A DNA stretch of 64,000 bases from Mycobacterium ahvazicum (GCF_900176255.2 NZ_FXEG02000002.1:372001-436000), one strand, 5' to 3'; shown: positions 38,745 through 48,301, counted from the stretch's first letter. Notes: generated from the letters alone by a model not told the origin. Translations and numbers: made by a program.

Positions 38745-41700
38745 ATGCAGCTGATTTCGGCGCAGTCGACCGAACTGTTCGTCGGGCCGCAGGACACGCC
38801 GCTACAGCTGGCCCGTGTCGCTGTCGAGGGGGTGACCGAGCCGACGCCGCTGCGCATCGACGGTGACGGTCTGCACGGTGCTGGGAGCGCCGAGGCCGGC
38901 GCCGAGGCCGTCGAGATCGCGGTGACCGTGCGGCGCCCGGTCGTCGGCGAGCGGCGGCCCGCCCGGGTGCACGCCGGCGACGACAGTGTGGCGTTCGAGT
39001 TCACCGTCGCCGAGCCGGGCTGGACGATGTTCATGGTCAGCCATTTCCACTACGACCCGGTGTGGTGGAACACGCAGGGCGCTTATACCAGTGAATGGCG
39101 CGAAGACCCGCCGGGCAAAGGCCGGCAGACCAACGGTTTCGAATTGGTGCACGCGCATCTGGAAATGGCCCGCCGCGAGCCCGAGTACAAATTCGTGCTG
39201 GCCGAGGTGGACTACCTTAAGCCGTACTGGGACACCCACCCCGAAGACCGCGCCGATCTGCGCCGCTTCATCGCGCAAGGCCGGGTCGAGATCATGGGCG
39301 GCACTTACAACGAACCCAACACCAACCTCACCAGCCCCGAGACAACAATCCGAAACCTGGTGCACGGCATCGGCTTTCAGCGTGACGTACTGGGCGCCGA
39401 TCCCGCCACGGCATGGCAGCTCGACGTGTTCGGCCACGACCCGCAGTTTCCCGGGATGGCCGCCGACGCCGGGCTGACGTCGAGTTCGTGGGCCCGCGGA
39501 CCACACCACCAGTGGGGCCCGACGCACTCGGGCGGTGTCGAGGGCATGCAGTTCTGCAGCGAGTTCGAATGGATTTCGCCGTCCGGGCGCGGGCTGCTCA
39601 CGCACTACATGCCGGCGCATTACGGGGCCGGCTGGGGGATGGATTCGTCGGCGTCGCTGGCCGAGGCGTGCGACGCCACGTACGCAGTGTTCGATCAGCT
39701 CAAGAGGGTCGCGTTGACCCGCAATGTGCTGTTGCCGGTGGGCACCGACTACACGCCGCCGAACAAGTGGGTCACCGAAATCCACCGCGACTGGGCCGCG
39801 CGCTACACCTGGCCGCGATTCGTGTGCGCGCTGCCCAAGGAGTTCTTCGCCGCGGTGCGTGCCGAGCTGAACGAGCGAGGGTCGGTGCCGTCCCCGCAGA
39901 CGCGCGACATGAACCCGATCTACACCGGCAAAGACGTCTCCTACATCGACACCAAACAGGCCAACCGCGCCGCCGAAAACGCGGTGCTGGACGCCGAGCG
40001 CTACGCCGTGTTCGCCGCGCTGATGACCGGCGCCGACTACCCGCAGGCCGCGCTGGCCAAGGCGTGGGTCCAGCTGGCCTACGGCGCGCACCACGACGCG
40101 ATCACCGGCTCGGAATCCGACCAGGTCTACCTCGACCTGCTGACCGGTTGGCGTGACGCGTGGGAGCTGGGCAGCGCGGCCCGCGACAACTCCCTGGCGC
40201 TGTTGTCGCGCGCTGTGCGTCCCGAGGCCGGTGACGTGGTCGTCTGGAATTCGCTGACGCATCGGCGCACCGACATCGTCACCGCACGGGTTGATCCGCC
40301 GCTGCCCGCCGGGGTGCGGGTGCGCGACGCCGACGGCGCCGAGCTGCCCGCGCTGGTCGAGCACGACGGGCGGTCGGTCACCTGGCTCGCCCGCGACATC
40401 CCGTCGCTGGGCTGGCGGTCGTATCGACTGATCGCGGCCGATGCGGCGACCGGCTGGGAATCGGTGGCCGGACACCAGATCGAAAACGAGCACTACCGGT
40501 TGACGGTCGATCCGGCCCGGGGCGGGGCGGTGGTGTCGTTGGTTCACTTGACCGGCCGGGAAGGCCGTGAGCTGATCGCGGACGGGCGGGTGGGCAACGA
40601 GCTCGCCGTCTACGACGAATACCCGGCTCACCCGACGCAGGGCGAGGGCCCTTGGCATCTGCTGCCCAAGGGGCCGGTGGTGGGCTCTTCGGAATCGCCC
40701 GCGCAGGTGCAGGCCTACCGCGGGCCGCTCGGTCAGCGGCTGGTCGTGCACGGCCGGATAAACGAATTGCTCAGCTACACACAGACGTTGACGCTGTGGA
40801 ATGGTGTGACGCGGGTGGACTGCCGCACCACGATCGACGACTTCACCGGCGCGGATCGCCTGCTGCGGATGCGCTGGCCGTGTCCGGTGCCGGGCGCCAT
40901 GCCGGTCAGCGAGGTGGGCGATGCCGTCGTCGGCCGCGGTTTCGCGTTGCTGCACGACGGACCCGAATCGGTGGACACCGAGCACTTGCCGTGGACGTTG
41001 GACAACCCGGCCTACAGCTGGTTCGGCCTGTCGTCGGCTGCGCGGGTTAGGTTGGGAAGCAACAATATTCGTGCGCTGTCCGTAGCCGAGGTGGTGTCGC
41101 CGTCGGAAGCGTCGTCGGGACCGCTGGCGCGCGAGCTGATGGTCGCCCTGGTCCGCGCCGGCGTGACGGCTACCTGCAGTGGCGCGCACCGGCCGCGCTA
41201 CGGCAACCTCGCGGTCGACTCCAACCTGCCCGACGTCCGCATCGCGCTGGGCGGGCCTGAACGCAACGCCTTCACCAAAGCGGTACTCGCCGAAGCCGAT
41301 CCGGAGTACGCCAAGGAACTTCAACGCCAGCTGTCGAAGCGGGGCCGGGCCAGGGTGTGGGTGCCCGCGGCGAAGTCGTTGGCGGAAACCTGGGTGCCAG
41401 GAGTCGACCTGAGCGGCGTGCGCGCGCTGCCCGTGCTGGTGATTGACGGCAGTGATGAGAAGCGTCTCAATAACGAAATAGCCGCGTTGGCACACGATCT
41501 CGACGATGCTGAGATCGTTGTCAAACAGCGCGCCACGTCAGGCGCGGAACCCTTCGAATCCCGCACGGTCGCATTGCTCAACCGCGGGGTGCCGAGCTTC
41601 GCCGTCGACAGCGAAGGCACGCTGCACACCGCGCTGTTGCGGTCCTGCACCGGCTGGCCGTCGGGCACCTGGATTGACGAACCGCGCCGTACCGCGCCCG

Positions 41701-42926
41701 ACGGGTCGAACTTCCAACTGCAGCACTGGACACACCACTTCGACTACGCGCTCGCCAGCGGCGACGGCGACTGGCGGCACGCCGACATCGCGAACCGCAG
41801 CGCGCAGTTCTCCCATCCGCTGCGCGCCGTCTTCCCCGATCAACGGCGAGGCGACCTGGCGTCCGCCGGGTCGCTGCTGCACGTCGACCCCGACCACACC
41901 GTCCAGATCGGCGCGTTCAAGGCGGCCGGCAACCCGCTGACGGCCGGTCGCGCCGAGCCCGTCGACCCCGGCGCGGTCACGCTGCGGCTGGTCGAAACCA
42001 CCGGCGCGCGGACCCGCGTCTCGGTCGGCTCTACGCTCGGCAAACTGGGCTCGCTACACCTCGCTGACCTGCTGGAAAAGCCGCAGGGGCGCAAGCGATC
42101 GATCGAGCTGCACGGCTACCAGGTCGCCACCGTGCTGGCCCGCCTCGAGATCCCCAAGGCATTCGACGAGCCCACCGCGCTGGCCCCGGAAGCCGAGACC
42201 GCGCAGCCGCTGTATGCGCGCTACTGGCTGCACAATCGCGGGCCCGCGCCGCTGGGCGGGCTGCCGGCCGTCGCACACCTGCATCCCCAGCGGGCGACCG
42301 CCGAGCCGCGCGGCGAGCTGACCCTGCGGCTCACCGCGGCCAGCGACTGCACCGACACCGAGCTGCACGGCGTGGTCGCGCTCGCGTGCCCGGACGGCTG
42401 GTCCGCGACACCCGCCGAGCTGCCGCTGCGGCTCGGCAGCGGCGAGCACCGGGAGGCCGACGTGGTGCTGACGATCCCGGCCGATGCCGCGCCCGGGCTC
42501 TATCCGGTCCGGGCGCAGCTGCGCATCTTCGGCGACGACATCCCGGCCGCCTGGCGCCAGACCGTGGAGGACGTGAGCATCGTCGAAGTCGGCGCGGACC
42601 AGGACACCGAGCTGGTCTACCTCGTCGACGGTCCCGACGAGATCTCACTGCGGGCCGGCCAGACGGGCCGGGTGGCCGTGACGATCGGCAGTCACGGCGC
42701 GGCAGACCTGTCGGCCGAGGCCCATCTGATCAGCCCCTGGGGCACCTGGGAATGGATCGGCCCGGCCTCGGTCGGTGCGGTGCTGCCGGCCGGGGGCACC
42801 GTCGAGTTCGGCTTCGACGTCAGCCCGCCACCGTGGCTGGAACCCGGCCAATGGTGGGCGCTGATCCGGGTGGGCTGTGCAGGACGGCTGGTCTACTCGC
42901 CGGCGGTGCGGGTGACCGTGACATGA
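38745..42926 (+). CDS. GH38-family alpha-mannosidase
   Basis: A 1393-residue glycoside hydrolase at the position of Mtb Rv0648. The zinc site begins SHFHYDPVWW (H100, H102, D104), the nucleophile Asp227 lies in WQLDVFGHDPQFP, and YGAHHDAITGSESDQ near 448-462 supplies further ligands. The middle and beta-sandwich domains follow to about residue 1150. The last 200 residues contain two extra beta-rich segments (EVGADQDTELVYLVDGPDEI...), making the protein longer than I recall for Mtb (about 1215 residues). No signal peptide is present. Cytoplasmic mannan turnover is a reasonable inference. It overlaps the next gene by four bases (ATGA). Confidence 0.93.
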   Translation: MQLISAQSTELFVGPQDTPLQLARVAVEGVTEPTPLRIDGDGLHGAGSAEAGAEAVEIAVTVRRPVVGERRPARVHAGDDSVAFEFTVAEPGWTMFMVSHFHYDPVWWNTQGAYTSEWREDPPGKGRQTNGFELVHAHLEMARREPEYKFVLAEVDYLKPYWDTHPEDRADLRRFIAQGRVEIMGGTYNEPNTNLTSPETTIRNLVHGIGFQRDVLGADPATAWQLDVFGHDPQFPGMAADAGLTSSSWARGPHHQWGPTHSGGVEGMQFCSEFEWISPSGRGLLTHYMPAHYGAGWGMDSSASLAEACDATYAVFDQLKRVALTRNVLLPVGTDYTPPNKWVTEIHRDWAARYTWPRFVCALPKEFFAAVRAELNERGSVPSPQTRDMNPIYTGKDVSYIDTKQANRAAENAVLDAERYAVFAALMTGADYPQAALAKAWVQLAYGAHHDAITGSESDQVYLDLLTGWRDAWELGSAARDNSLALLSRAVRPEAGDVVVWNSLTHRRTDIVTARVDPPLPAGVRVRDADGAELPALVEHDGRSVTWLARDIPSLGWRSYRLIAADAATGWESVAGHQIENEHYRLTVDPARGGAVVSLVHLTGREGRELIADGRVGNELAVYDEYPAHPTQGEGPWHLLPKGPVVGSSESPAQVQAYRGPLGQRLVVHGRINELLSYTQTLTLWNGVTRVDCRTTIDDFTGADRLLRMRWPCPVPGAMPVSEVGDAVVGRGFALLHDGPESVDTEHLPWTLDNPAYSWFGLSSAARVRLGSNNIRALSVAEVVSPSEASSGPLARELMVALVRAGVTATCSGAHRPRYGNLAVDSNLPDVRIALGGPERNAFTKAVLAEADPEYAKELQRQLSKRGRARVWVPAAKSLAETWVPGVDLSGVRALPVLVIDGSDEKRLNNEIAALAHDLDDAEIVVKQRATSGAEPFESRTVALLNRGVPSFAVDSEGTLHTALLRSCTGWPSGTWIDEPRRTAPDGSNFQLQHWTHHFDYALASGDGDWRHADIANRSAQFSHPLRAVFPDQRRGDLASAGSLLHVDPDHTVQIGAFKAAGNPLTAGRAEPVDPGAVTLRLVETTGARTRVSVGSTLGKLGSLHLADLLEKPQGRKRSIELHGYQVATVLARLEIPKAFDEPTALAPEAETAQPLYARYWLHNRGPAPLGGLPAVAHLHPQRATAEPRGELTLRLTAASDCTDTELHGVVALACPDGWSATPAELPLRLGSGEHREADVVLTIPADAAPGLYPVRAQLRIFGDDIPAAWRQTVEDVSIVEVGADQDTELVYLVDGPDEISLRAGQTGRVAVTIGSHGAADLSAEAHLISPWGTWEWIGPASVGAVLPAGGTVEFGFDVSPPPWLEPGQWWALIRVGCAGRLVYSPAVRVTVT

Positions 42927-43540
42927 GCCTGCACCCGGTCGCCACCGTCGCGGGCGCCCCCGTCGCGGTCGAGGAGGTCGACGCGGCCGAGGCGCGATTG
43001 CGCAGCGGCCCACACGCGGCGGCGCTGCCCGCGCGCGGCACCAGCGAGGGCCGCCAGCTGCGGCGGTGGCTCACGCAACTTCTGGTGACCGAACGCGTGG
43101 TCGCCGCCGAGCTGGCCGCCCGCGGATTGAGCGTCGGCGACGCGCCGACCGAGGCCGAGTTGCTACCCGACGTGACGGCCCGGCTGGAGATCGGCAGTGT
43201 GGCCGCGGCGGCGCTGGCGGACCCCCGGGCGCGAGCGCTGTTCGTCGATGTGACGGTCGCGGTCCGGGTCAGCGATCGACAGGTGGCCGACTATCACGCC
43301 CGCAATCCGCTTCGGTTCGCCGCGGCGAGCCCCGACGGTCACGGCTGGCGCGCGCCGTCGTGTGTCGAGCCGCCGCTGGCGCAGGTGCACTCCGCGGTCG
43401 CCGAGCATCTGCGCGCCGCCGCTCGCCGTCGCGCGTTCCGGCTGTGGCTGGACGAGCGCCGCGCCGACCTGGTCCAGCTCGCCGCGGGTTACGAGCATCC
43501 CGGTGACCCCCGCCAACCCGACAACACCCATCGGCACTGA
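42923..43540 (+). CDS. SurA_N-like helical protein (position of Mtb 'fabD2')
   Basis: A 205-residue protein between mannosidase and ROK kinase, where Mtb carries a gene labelled fabD2. No malonyl-transferase GHSLG motif or acyl-transferase fold is visible. Instead RRWLTQLLVTERVVAAELA, EAELLPDVTARLEIG and VRVSDRQVADYHARNPLRF match the N-terminal helical region of SurA/PpiC-type chaperones, where a dedicated helix precedes a 'vsdeev..yy..np..f' segment. No prolyl isomerase domain and no signal peptide follow. The ATG overlaps the mannosidase stop, so the two are cotranslated. Function is unknown; a chaperone or assembly factor for the mannosidase is a guess. Confidence 0.7.
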   Translation: MSLHPVATVAGAPVAVEEVDAAEARLRSGPHAAALPARGTSEGRQLRRWLTQLLVTERVVAAELAARGLSVGDAPTEAELLPDVTARLEIGSVAAAALADPRARALFVDVTVAVRVSDRQVADYHARNPLRFAAASPDGHGWRAPSCVEPPLAQVHSAVAEHLRAAARRRAFRLWLDERRADLVQLAAGYEHPGDPRQPDNTHRH

Positions 43541-43546
43541 TCGGCG

Positions 43547-44452
43547 ATGCTTACTCTCGGTCTGGACATCGGTGGCACGAAAATCGCTGCGGGACTTGTG
43601 GATTCCACCGGAGCGTTGGTGTACAACGCGACCCGGCCCACCCCGCCCGGCGGTTCGGCCGAGCAGGTGTGGGAGGTGGTCGCCGCGATGGTCGCTGACG
43701 CCCTGTCGACGGCCGGCGGCGCGGTCCGCGCGGTGGGGATCGCTTCGGCCGGGCCCATCGACCTGCGCAGCGGAACCGTCAGCCCGATCAATATCAAAGG
43801 CTGGCAACGCTTTCCGTTACGGGACCGGGTCGCGGCAGCGGTGCCCGGGGTGCCGGTGCGGCTCGGCGGTGACGGATTGTGCATGGCCCTGGGAGAGCAC
43901 TGGCAGGGCGCGGGGCGGGGTGCGGGCTTTCTGCTGGCCATGGTGGTGTCGACCGGCGTCGGGGGCGGATTGGTACTCAACGGCGCCCCCTACACCGGGC
44001 GCACCGGCAATGCCGGTCACGTCGGTCACGTGGTCGTCGAAGAAGGCGGTGAGCGGTGCGCATGCGGGGGCCGCGGTTGCGTCGAGACGGTCGCGGCAGG
44101 TCCGTGGCTGGTGCGCTGGGCGCGGGCCAACGGATGGTCAGCGCCGCCTGCTGCCGGCGCTCGCGAGCTGTCCGCCGCAGCGGCGGATGGCGACGAGGTA
44201 GCGCTGCGGGCATTCCGGCGAGGCGCCACCGGGCTGGCGGCGATGATCGCTTCGGTGGCGGCGGTCTGCGATCTGGACCTCGTCGTCATCGGGGGAGGAG
44301 TCGCCAAGTCCGGCCCCGTGTTGTTCGACCCGTTGCACGCGGTGCTGGCCGACTACGCCGGGCTGGATTTCCTGGCCGGGTTGCGGGTGGTGCCCGCCGA
44401 GCTCGGCGGCGAAGCCGGCCTGGTCGGCGCCGCCCGGCTGGCGGGGGCTTAA
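43547..44452 (+). CDS. ROK-family sugar kinase
   Basis: A 301-residue cytoplasmic sugar kinase matching Mtb Rv0650. The ATP site [16 protein letters not shown] is at residues 4-19, the sugar-binding catalytic region [10 protein letters not shown] is near 152-161, and the zinc motif [10 protein letters not shown] is near 170-179. Behind an alpha-mannosidase, it may phosphorylate the mannose or glucose released, but ROK specificity cannot be read from the motifs. The ATG follows the previous stop by six bases. Confidence 0.92.
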   Translation: MLTLGLDIGGTKIAAGLVDSTGALVYNATRPTPPGGSAEQVWEVVAAMVADALSTAGGAVRAVGIASAGPIDLRSGTVSPINIKGWQRFPLRDRVAAAVPGVPVRLGGDGLCMALGEHWQGAGRGAGFLLAMVVSTGVGGGLVLNGAPYTGRTGNAGHVGHVVVEEGGERCACGGRGCVETVAAGPWLVRWARANGWSAPPAAGARELSAAAADGDEVALRAFRRGATGLAAMIASVAAVCDLDLVVIGGGVAKSGPVLFDPLHAVLADYAGLDFLAGLRVVPAELGGEAGLVGAARLAGA

Positions 44453-44546
44453 CCGACCGCGTCGCGCCGCATATGGTCGAACGGTCTGCCCCGGCCGCTG
44501 GTGCATTTGTTCTGCTGAGCGTCGCCGTCACCCGAGATCCGCCGTT

Positions 44547-44576
44547 TTGGCCGACCGCGTGTTGTCACGCTATCCT
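44547..44576 (+). promoter_or_regulatory. Candidate rplJ-rplL promoter
   Basis: TTGGCC (-35, 44547-44552), an 18-base spacer, and TATCCT (-10, 44571-44576) predict a transcription start near 44583 and a leader of about 200 bases. The site lies just after the ROK kinase. Confidence 0.5.
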
Positions 44577-44582
44577 TGGTGC

Positions 44583-44780
44583 CGATCCACCGAAGACCGT
44601 CGGTCACCGAGCAATCGGTTGAAGGTCCGGGAAACATCCCGGCGGCCCACGCAGGGGGACGAGGCATTACCGCCGGCGCTCGCGCCGGTGTACTTCAACG
44701 CCCCGTGCCGCTTCCTGCGCCGGGGCGTTCGTCGTTCCTCGGGGGAAGCGCAGACGACACTTTCACCGAGGAGGTTATGT
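44583..44780 (+). ncRNA. Structured L10 (rplJ) leader RNA
   Basis: About 200 bases between the ROK kinase and rplJ hold no gene but several stems. CCGGCG-CTCG-CGCCGG lies at 44671-44686, and AACGCCCCG (44695-44703) pairs perfectly with CGGGGCGTT (44719-44727). In many bacteria the L10(L12)4 complex binds this leader and represses rplJ-rplL; the position and size fit the ribosomal L10 leader family. The last stem might act as an attenuator. This, with the promoter, accounts for the 328-base gap 44453-44780. Confidence 0.7.
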
Positions 44781-45404
44781 ATGGCCAAAGCCGACAAGGC
44801 CACCGCCGTAGCGGACATTGTCGAGCAGTTCAGCGCCTCGACCGCGACCGTCATCACCGAGTACCGCGGCCTGACCGTCGCTAACCTGGCCGAGCTGCGT
44901 CGTTCGCTGGCGGGTTCGGCCACCTACACCGTGGCCAAGAACACGCTGATCAAGCGGGCGGCGACGGAAGCCGGGATCGAGGGTCTCGACGAGCTGTTCG
45001 CGGGCCCGACGGCCATCGCGTTCGTCAGCGGCGAGCCGGTCGACGCCGCCAAGGCCATCAAGACCTTCGCCAAGGAGAACAAGGCGCTGGTCATCAAGGG
45101 TGGCTACATGGACGGCCACCCGCTGACGGTGGCCGAGGTCGAGCGGATCGCCGACCTGGAATCCCGCGAGGTGCTGCTGGCCAAGTTGGCCGGTGCCATG
45201 AAGGGCAACCTCGCCAAGGCTGCCGGCCTGTTCAACGCGCCGGTCTCGCAGTTCGCCCGCCTCGCGGCCGCCCTGCAAGAGAAGAAGGCGGCCGACCCGG
45301 CTGCCGCAGCGGCTCCGGCCGCAGAACCCGCTCCCGAGGCAGCCGCTTCGGAGGCACCCGCCGAGGCAGAAGCACCCGCCGAGACACCGGCTGACGCCGA
45401 ATAA
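44781..45404 (+). CDS. rplJ: 50S ribosomal protein L10
   Basis: Anchors the L7/L12 dimers to the ribosome stalk and autoregulates its operon. It is 207 residues long and starts [20 protein letters not shown], with the conserved [21 protein letters not shown] near residues 50-70 and [33 protein letters not shown] in the stalk helix. A C-terminal extension of about 40 residues, almost only Ala, Pro and Glu, makes it longer than Mtb RplJ (178). GAGGAGG lies nine bases before the ATG. Confidence 0.96.
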   Translation: MAKADKATAVADIVEQFSASTATVITEYRGLTVANLAELRRSLAGSATYTVAKNTLIKRAATEAGIEGLDELFAGPTAIAFVSGEPVDAAKAIKTFAKENKALVIKGGYMDGHPLTVAEVERIADLESREVLLAKLAGAMKGNLAKAAGLFNAPVSQFARLAAALQEKKAADPAAAAAPAAEPAPEAAASEAPAEAEAPAETPADAE

Positions 45405-45436
45405 CCCAAAAACCCACACCAGGAAGGACCCACACC

Positions 45437-45832
45437 ATGGCAAAAATCTCCACCGAAGACTTGCTCGACGTCTTCAAGGAAATGACCCTGCTCGAGCTCT
45501 CCGACTTCGTGAAGAAGTTCGAGGAGACCTTCGAGGTCACCGCGGCCGCCCCGGTCGCCGTTGCCGCTGCCGGTGGCGCCGCCGCCGGTGGTGCGCCCGC
45601 CGAGGCCGCCGAGGAGCAGTCGGAGTTCGACGTCATCCTCGAGGCCGCCGGCGACAAGAAGATCGGTGTCATCAAGGTCGTCCGCGAGATCGTCTCCGGC
45701 CTGGGCCTGAAAGAGGCCAAGGACCTGGTGGACGGCGCACCCAAGCCGCTGCTGGAGAAGGTCGCCAAGGAAGCCGCCGAGGAAGCCAAGGGCAAGCTCG
45801 AGGCCGCCGGCGCGACCGTCACCGTCAAGTAG
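45437..45832 (+). CDS. rplL: 50S ribosomal protein L7/L12
   Basis: The mobile stalk protein that recruits translation factors. It is 131 residues long, with the N-terminal dimerisation segment ([21 protein letters not shown]), an Ala/Gly-rich hinge near residues 38-55, and the C-terminal factor-binding domain ([29 protein letters not shown]). AGGAAGGA precedes the ATG. An intrinsic terminator follows 14 bases after the stop. Confidence 0.98.
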   Translation: MAKISTEDLLDVFKEMTLLELSDFVKKFEETFEVTAAAPVAVAAAGGAAAGGAPAEAAEEQSEFDVILEAAGDKKIGVIKVVREIVSGLGLKEAKDLVDGAPKPLLEKVAKEAAEEAKGKLEAAGATVTVK

Positions 45833-45846
45833 GTCAACTCGCGCAC

Positions 45847-45886
45847 GAAGCCCCCGGCAGCCCCTAGTGGCTGTCCCGGGGGTTTT
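45847..45886. terminator. Intrinsic terminator of rplJ-rplL, shared with convergent tetR
   Basis: CCCCCGG (45851-45857) pairs with CCGGGGG (45876-45882) and the inner CAGCC with GGCTG (45869-45873), followed by TTTT. A stem with a T-tract is unusually clear for a mycobacterium. It lies between rplL and the convergent tetR gene. Confidence 0.8.
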
Positions 45887-45893
45887 CGTGTAT

Positions 45894-46580
45894 TCAGCGG
45901 AAAAACGCCGAACTTACCGACTGCGTCACCCGCTCGGCTGTATCTCCCAGGGCGACAAGCAGATTCGATGTCAGCGTGTTGAGTACCGGGGCGACGGCCG
46001 AGCCGTCGTCGCCGTAGTAACCGGCCAGCTCCAGCATCACGAATCCGTGTATCTGCGCCCAGAATTGGGCCGCGGTGGCCACGACGCTGGCGTCGTCGTC
46101 CGCGCCACCCACGGTGATCCGGCCGGCCAGCATGCACCGGCGCACCACCCGAACCACATGCGCGAAGCTCGGGTGATGTTGTTCGATCTCGGCAACCGTG
46201 AGCGTCAGGACGTTGCCGGCCGGCGCGTTGATGCCGTGCGCACTGGTGCTGCCGAACATCAGGCGATACATGTGTGGCCGCTCGATGGCGTACCGGCGGT
46301 ACGCGGCGCCGGTGACGAACAGATCGGCGACCGGGTCCTCGGTCTGGGGCACCCGTTGCGCCTCCTCGAACTGTCGCAACCCCTCCTCGGCGACCGCCGC
46401 GATCAGCGCCTGCATTCCGCCGAAATGCGTATACACCGACATCGTCGAGGTCCCCGCTGCGCCGGCCACCTTGCGGGTCTGCAGTGCGTCGGGCCCGTGC
46501 TCGTCGAGCAGGCCGACCGCGGCGTGCAGCATCTCTTCGCGAACGCTGCGCTGAAGTTCCGAAGTCATCTCTCCAACCAT
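45894..46580 (-). CDS. TetR-family transcriptional regulator
   Basis: A 228-residue repressor-type protein at the position of Mtb Rv0653c. The N-terminal helix-turn-helix is in TRKVAGAAGTSTMSVYTHFGGMQALI (near residues 35-60). The C-terminal ligand domain is TetR_C-like (RPHMYRLMFGSTSAHG). It is divergent from the carotenoid oxygenase gene with an 82-base spacer that carries a 24-base palindrome, so it probably controls that gene and itself. Start: ATG at 46580; another ATG four codons later is possible. Confidence 0.9.
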   Translation of the reverse strand: MVGEMTSELQRSVREEMLHAAVGLLDEHGPDALQTRKVAGAAGTSTMSVYTHFGGMQALIAAVAEEGLRQFEEAQRVPQTEDPVADLFVTGAAYRRYAIERPHMYRLMFGSTSAHGINAPAGNVLTLTVAEIEQHHPSFAHVVRVVRRCMLAGRITVGGADDDASVVATAAQFWAQIHGFVMLELAGYYGDDGSAVAPVLNTLTSNLLVALGDTAERVTQSVSSAFFR

Positions 46581-46626
46581 CTCTGATGAGGCCTTGCCAT
46601 CTTCTCACCGTCGGCGTACGGTCTCA

Positions 46627-46650
46627 ATAACGCTGAAATATCAATGTTAT
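46627..46650. promoter_or_regulatory. Candidate TetR operator (24-bp palindrome)
   Basis: Half-sites ATAACnnTGA and TCAnnGTTAT are perfect mirror images around a short AT-rich centre; 18 of 24 positions obey the symmetry. It lies between tetR and the oxygenase gene and ends on the base before the oxygenase ribosome-binding site. AT-rich DNA is rare here, so the palindrome stands out. Confidence 0.7.
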
Positions 46651-46662
46651 AGGAGCTCAGCA

Positions 46663-48189
46663 GTGACTTCCACACAGACAGCCAGATCCGAGAACCCCTA
46701 TCTCGAAGACTTCCTGGCGCCGGTGGACGCCGAAGTGACCGCGACCGACTTGCGGGTCACCGGGCAGATCCCCGAGCACCTCGACGGGCGCTACCTGCGC
46801 AACGGACCCAACCCGGCCGCGGAGGTGGACCCGGCCACCTATCACTGGTTCACCGGCGATGCGATGGTGCACGGCGTCGCGCTGCGCGACGGACAGGCCT
46901 GCTGGTACCGCAACCGCTGGGTCCGCACGCCGCCCGCGTGCGCCGCACTCGGCGAGCCCGAGCCCCGCGGGCTGAACCCGCGCGCCGGGATGCTGTCGGT
47001 CGCTCCCAACACCAACGTGCTGCCCCACGCCGGGCGGACCCTGGCGCTGGTCGAAGGCGGCGGCGCCGCCTACGAGCTCACCGAAGACCTGGACACCGTC
47101 GGGCCCTGTGACTTCGACGGCACCCTGTTCGGCGGCTACACCGCCCACCCGCACCGCGATCCGCGCACCGGCGAACTGCACGCGCTGTCCTATTGCTTCG
47201 GCCGCGGGCGCACCGTGCAGTACTCGGTGATCGACAACGACGGCCGCGCGCGGCGCACCGTCGACATCGAAGTGGCGGGGTCGCCGATGATGCACGACTT
47301 CTCCCTGACGGATAAGTACGTGGTGATCTATGACCTGCCAGTGACATTCGACCCGATGCAGGTCGTGCCGGCCAGCGTGCCGCGCTGGCTCAGTTCGCCC
47401 GCCCGCCTGGTGGTGCAATCGCTGCTCGGCCGGGTCCGGATCCCCGATCCGATGATGACGGCGATGAACGGCAATCGGCAGCCGGTGAATCGGATGCCCT
47501 ACAGCTGGAAGAACGACTATCCGGCGCGCATCGGCGTGATGCCCCGCGAAGGTGACAACGGGGACGTGCGCTGGTTCGACATCGAACCCTGCTACGTGTT
47601 CCACCCGCTCAACGCCTACTCGGAGACGCGCGACGGGGCTCGACAACAAGAAGAGGTCCTGGTCCTCGACGTGTGCAGTTACGCGCGGATGTTCGAGCGC
47701 GACCTGCGCGGCCCCGGCGACAGCCGGCCGACACTGGATCGCTGGACGATCAACCTGACCACCGGTGCGGTTACCGCCGAACGCCGCGACGACCGTCCGC
47801 AGGAGTTTCCCCGCATCGACGAGTCGTTGCTGGGCGGCCGGCACCGATTCGGCTACGCCGTCGGACTGGACGGCGGCTACCTGTCCGGCGGCGCCACCGA
47901 GATGACCTCGGCGCTCTACAAACACGACTATGCGACGGGCTCGAGCAGCGTCGCGCCGCTGGATCCGGGTCTTTTGCTCGGCGAGATGTGCTTTGTGCCC
48001 AACCCGGCGAACGGCTCGGCGCAGCGCGCCGAGGATGACGGCGTCCTGATGGGCTACGCCTACCACCGTGGCCGTGACGAGGGGCAATTGTTGTTGCTGG
48101 ACGCCCAGACTCTCGAGTCGGTTGCCACGGTTCACCTGCCGCAGCGGGTGCCGATGGGCTTCCACGGCAACTGGGCCCCCGCTGTCTGA
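46663..48189 (+). CDS. Carotenoid cleavage oxygenase family protein
   Basis: A 508-residue non-haem iron dioxygenase matching Mtb Rv0654, which cleaves carotenoids. The beta-propeller start is YLEDFLAPVDAEVTATDLRVTG, with the hallmark RYLRNGPNP and WFTGDAMVHGVAL. Four iron-binding histidines are spread along the chain: FGGYTAHPHRD (near 155), MMHDFSLTDKYVV (near 210), CYVFHPLNAY (near 312) and GFHGNW at the end. The GTG start at 46663 has AGGAG seven bases before it; a start 23 codons upstream would cross the operator and is rejected. Regulation by the divergent TetR is likely. Confidence 0.93.
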   Translation: MTSTQTARSENPYLEDFLAPVDAEVTATDLRVTGQIPEHLDGRYLRNGPNPAAEVDPATYHWFTGDAMVHGVALRDGQACWYRNRWVRTPPACAALGEPEPRGLNPRAGMLSVAPNTNVLPHAGRTLALVEGGGAAYELTEDLDTVGPCDFDGTLFGGYTAHPHRDPRTGELHALSYCFGRGRTVQYSVIDNDGRARRTVDIEVAGSPMMHDFSLTDKYVVIYDLPVTFDPMQVVPASVPRWLSSPARLVVQSLLGRVRIPDPMMTAMNGNRQPVNRMPYSWKNDYPARIGVMPREGDNGDVRWFDIEPCYVFHPLNAYSETRDGARQQEEVLVLDVCSYARMFERDLRGPGDSRPTLDRWTINLTTGAVTAERRDDRPQEFPRIDESLLGGRHRFGYAVGLDGGYLSGGATEMTSALYKHDYATGSSSVAPLDPGLLLGEMCFVPNPANGSAQRAEDDGVLMGYAYHRGRDEGQLLLLDAQTLESVATVHLPQRVPMGFHGNWAPAV

Positions 48190-48301
48190 CCCTTTACCGT
48201 TGCTGCCAGGACCGTTAGCCTGCCTGCAGGGGTGGGTCTCAGGTCAGCGAATTTTTCGCTGCGGTGCTGTGCAACCATGCTGTGTGGTCCCAGGCGTGCG
48301 C

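Noticed and set aside
38802..41495. A very long open frame on the minus strand opposite the GH38 mannosidase
   Set aside because: It has no recognisable motifs, is rich in Arg/His/Gly as expected from the antisense of GC-rich codons, and lies wholly opposite a clear gene.
42386..42922. N-terminal extension of the SurA_N-like protein back into the mannosidase gene
   Set aside because: The extension reads as antisense-like Arg/Gly-rich sequence; the ATG at 42923 has a normal four-base overlap.
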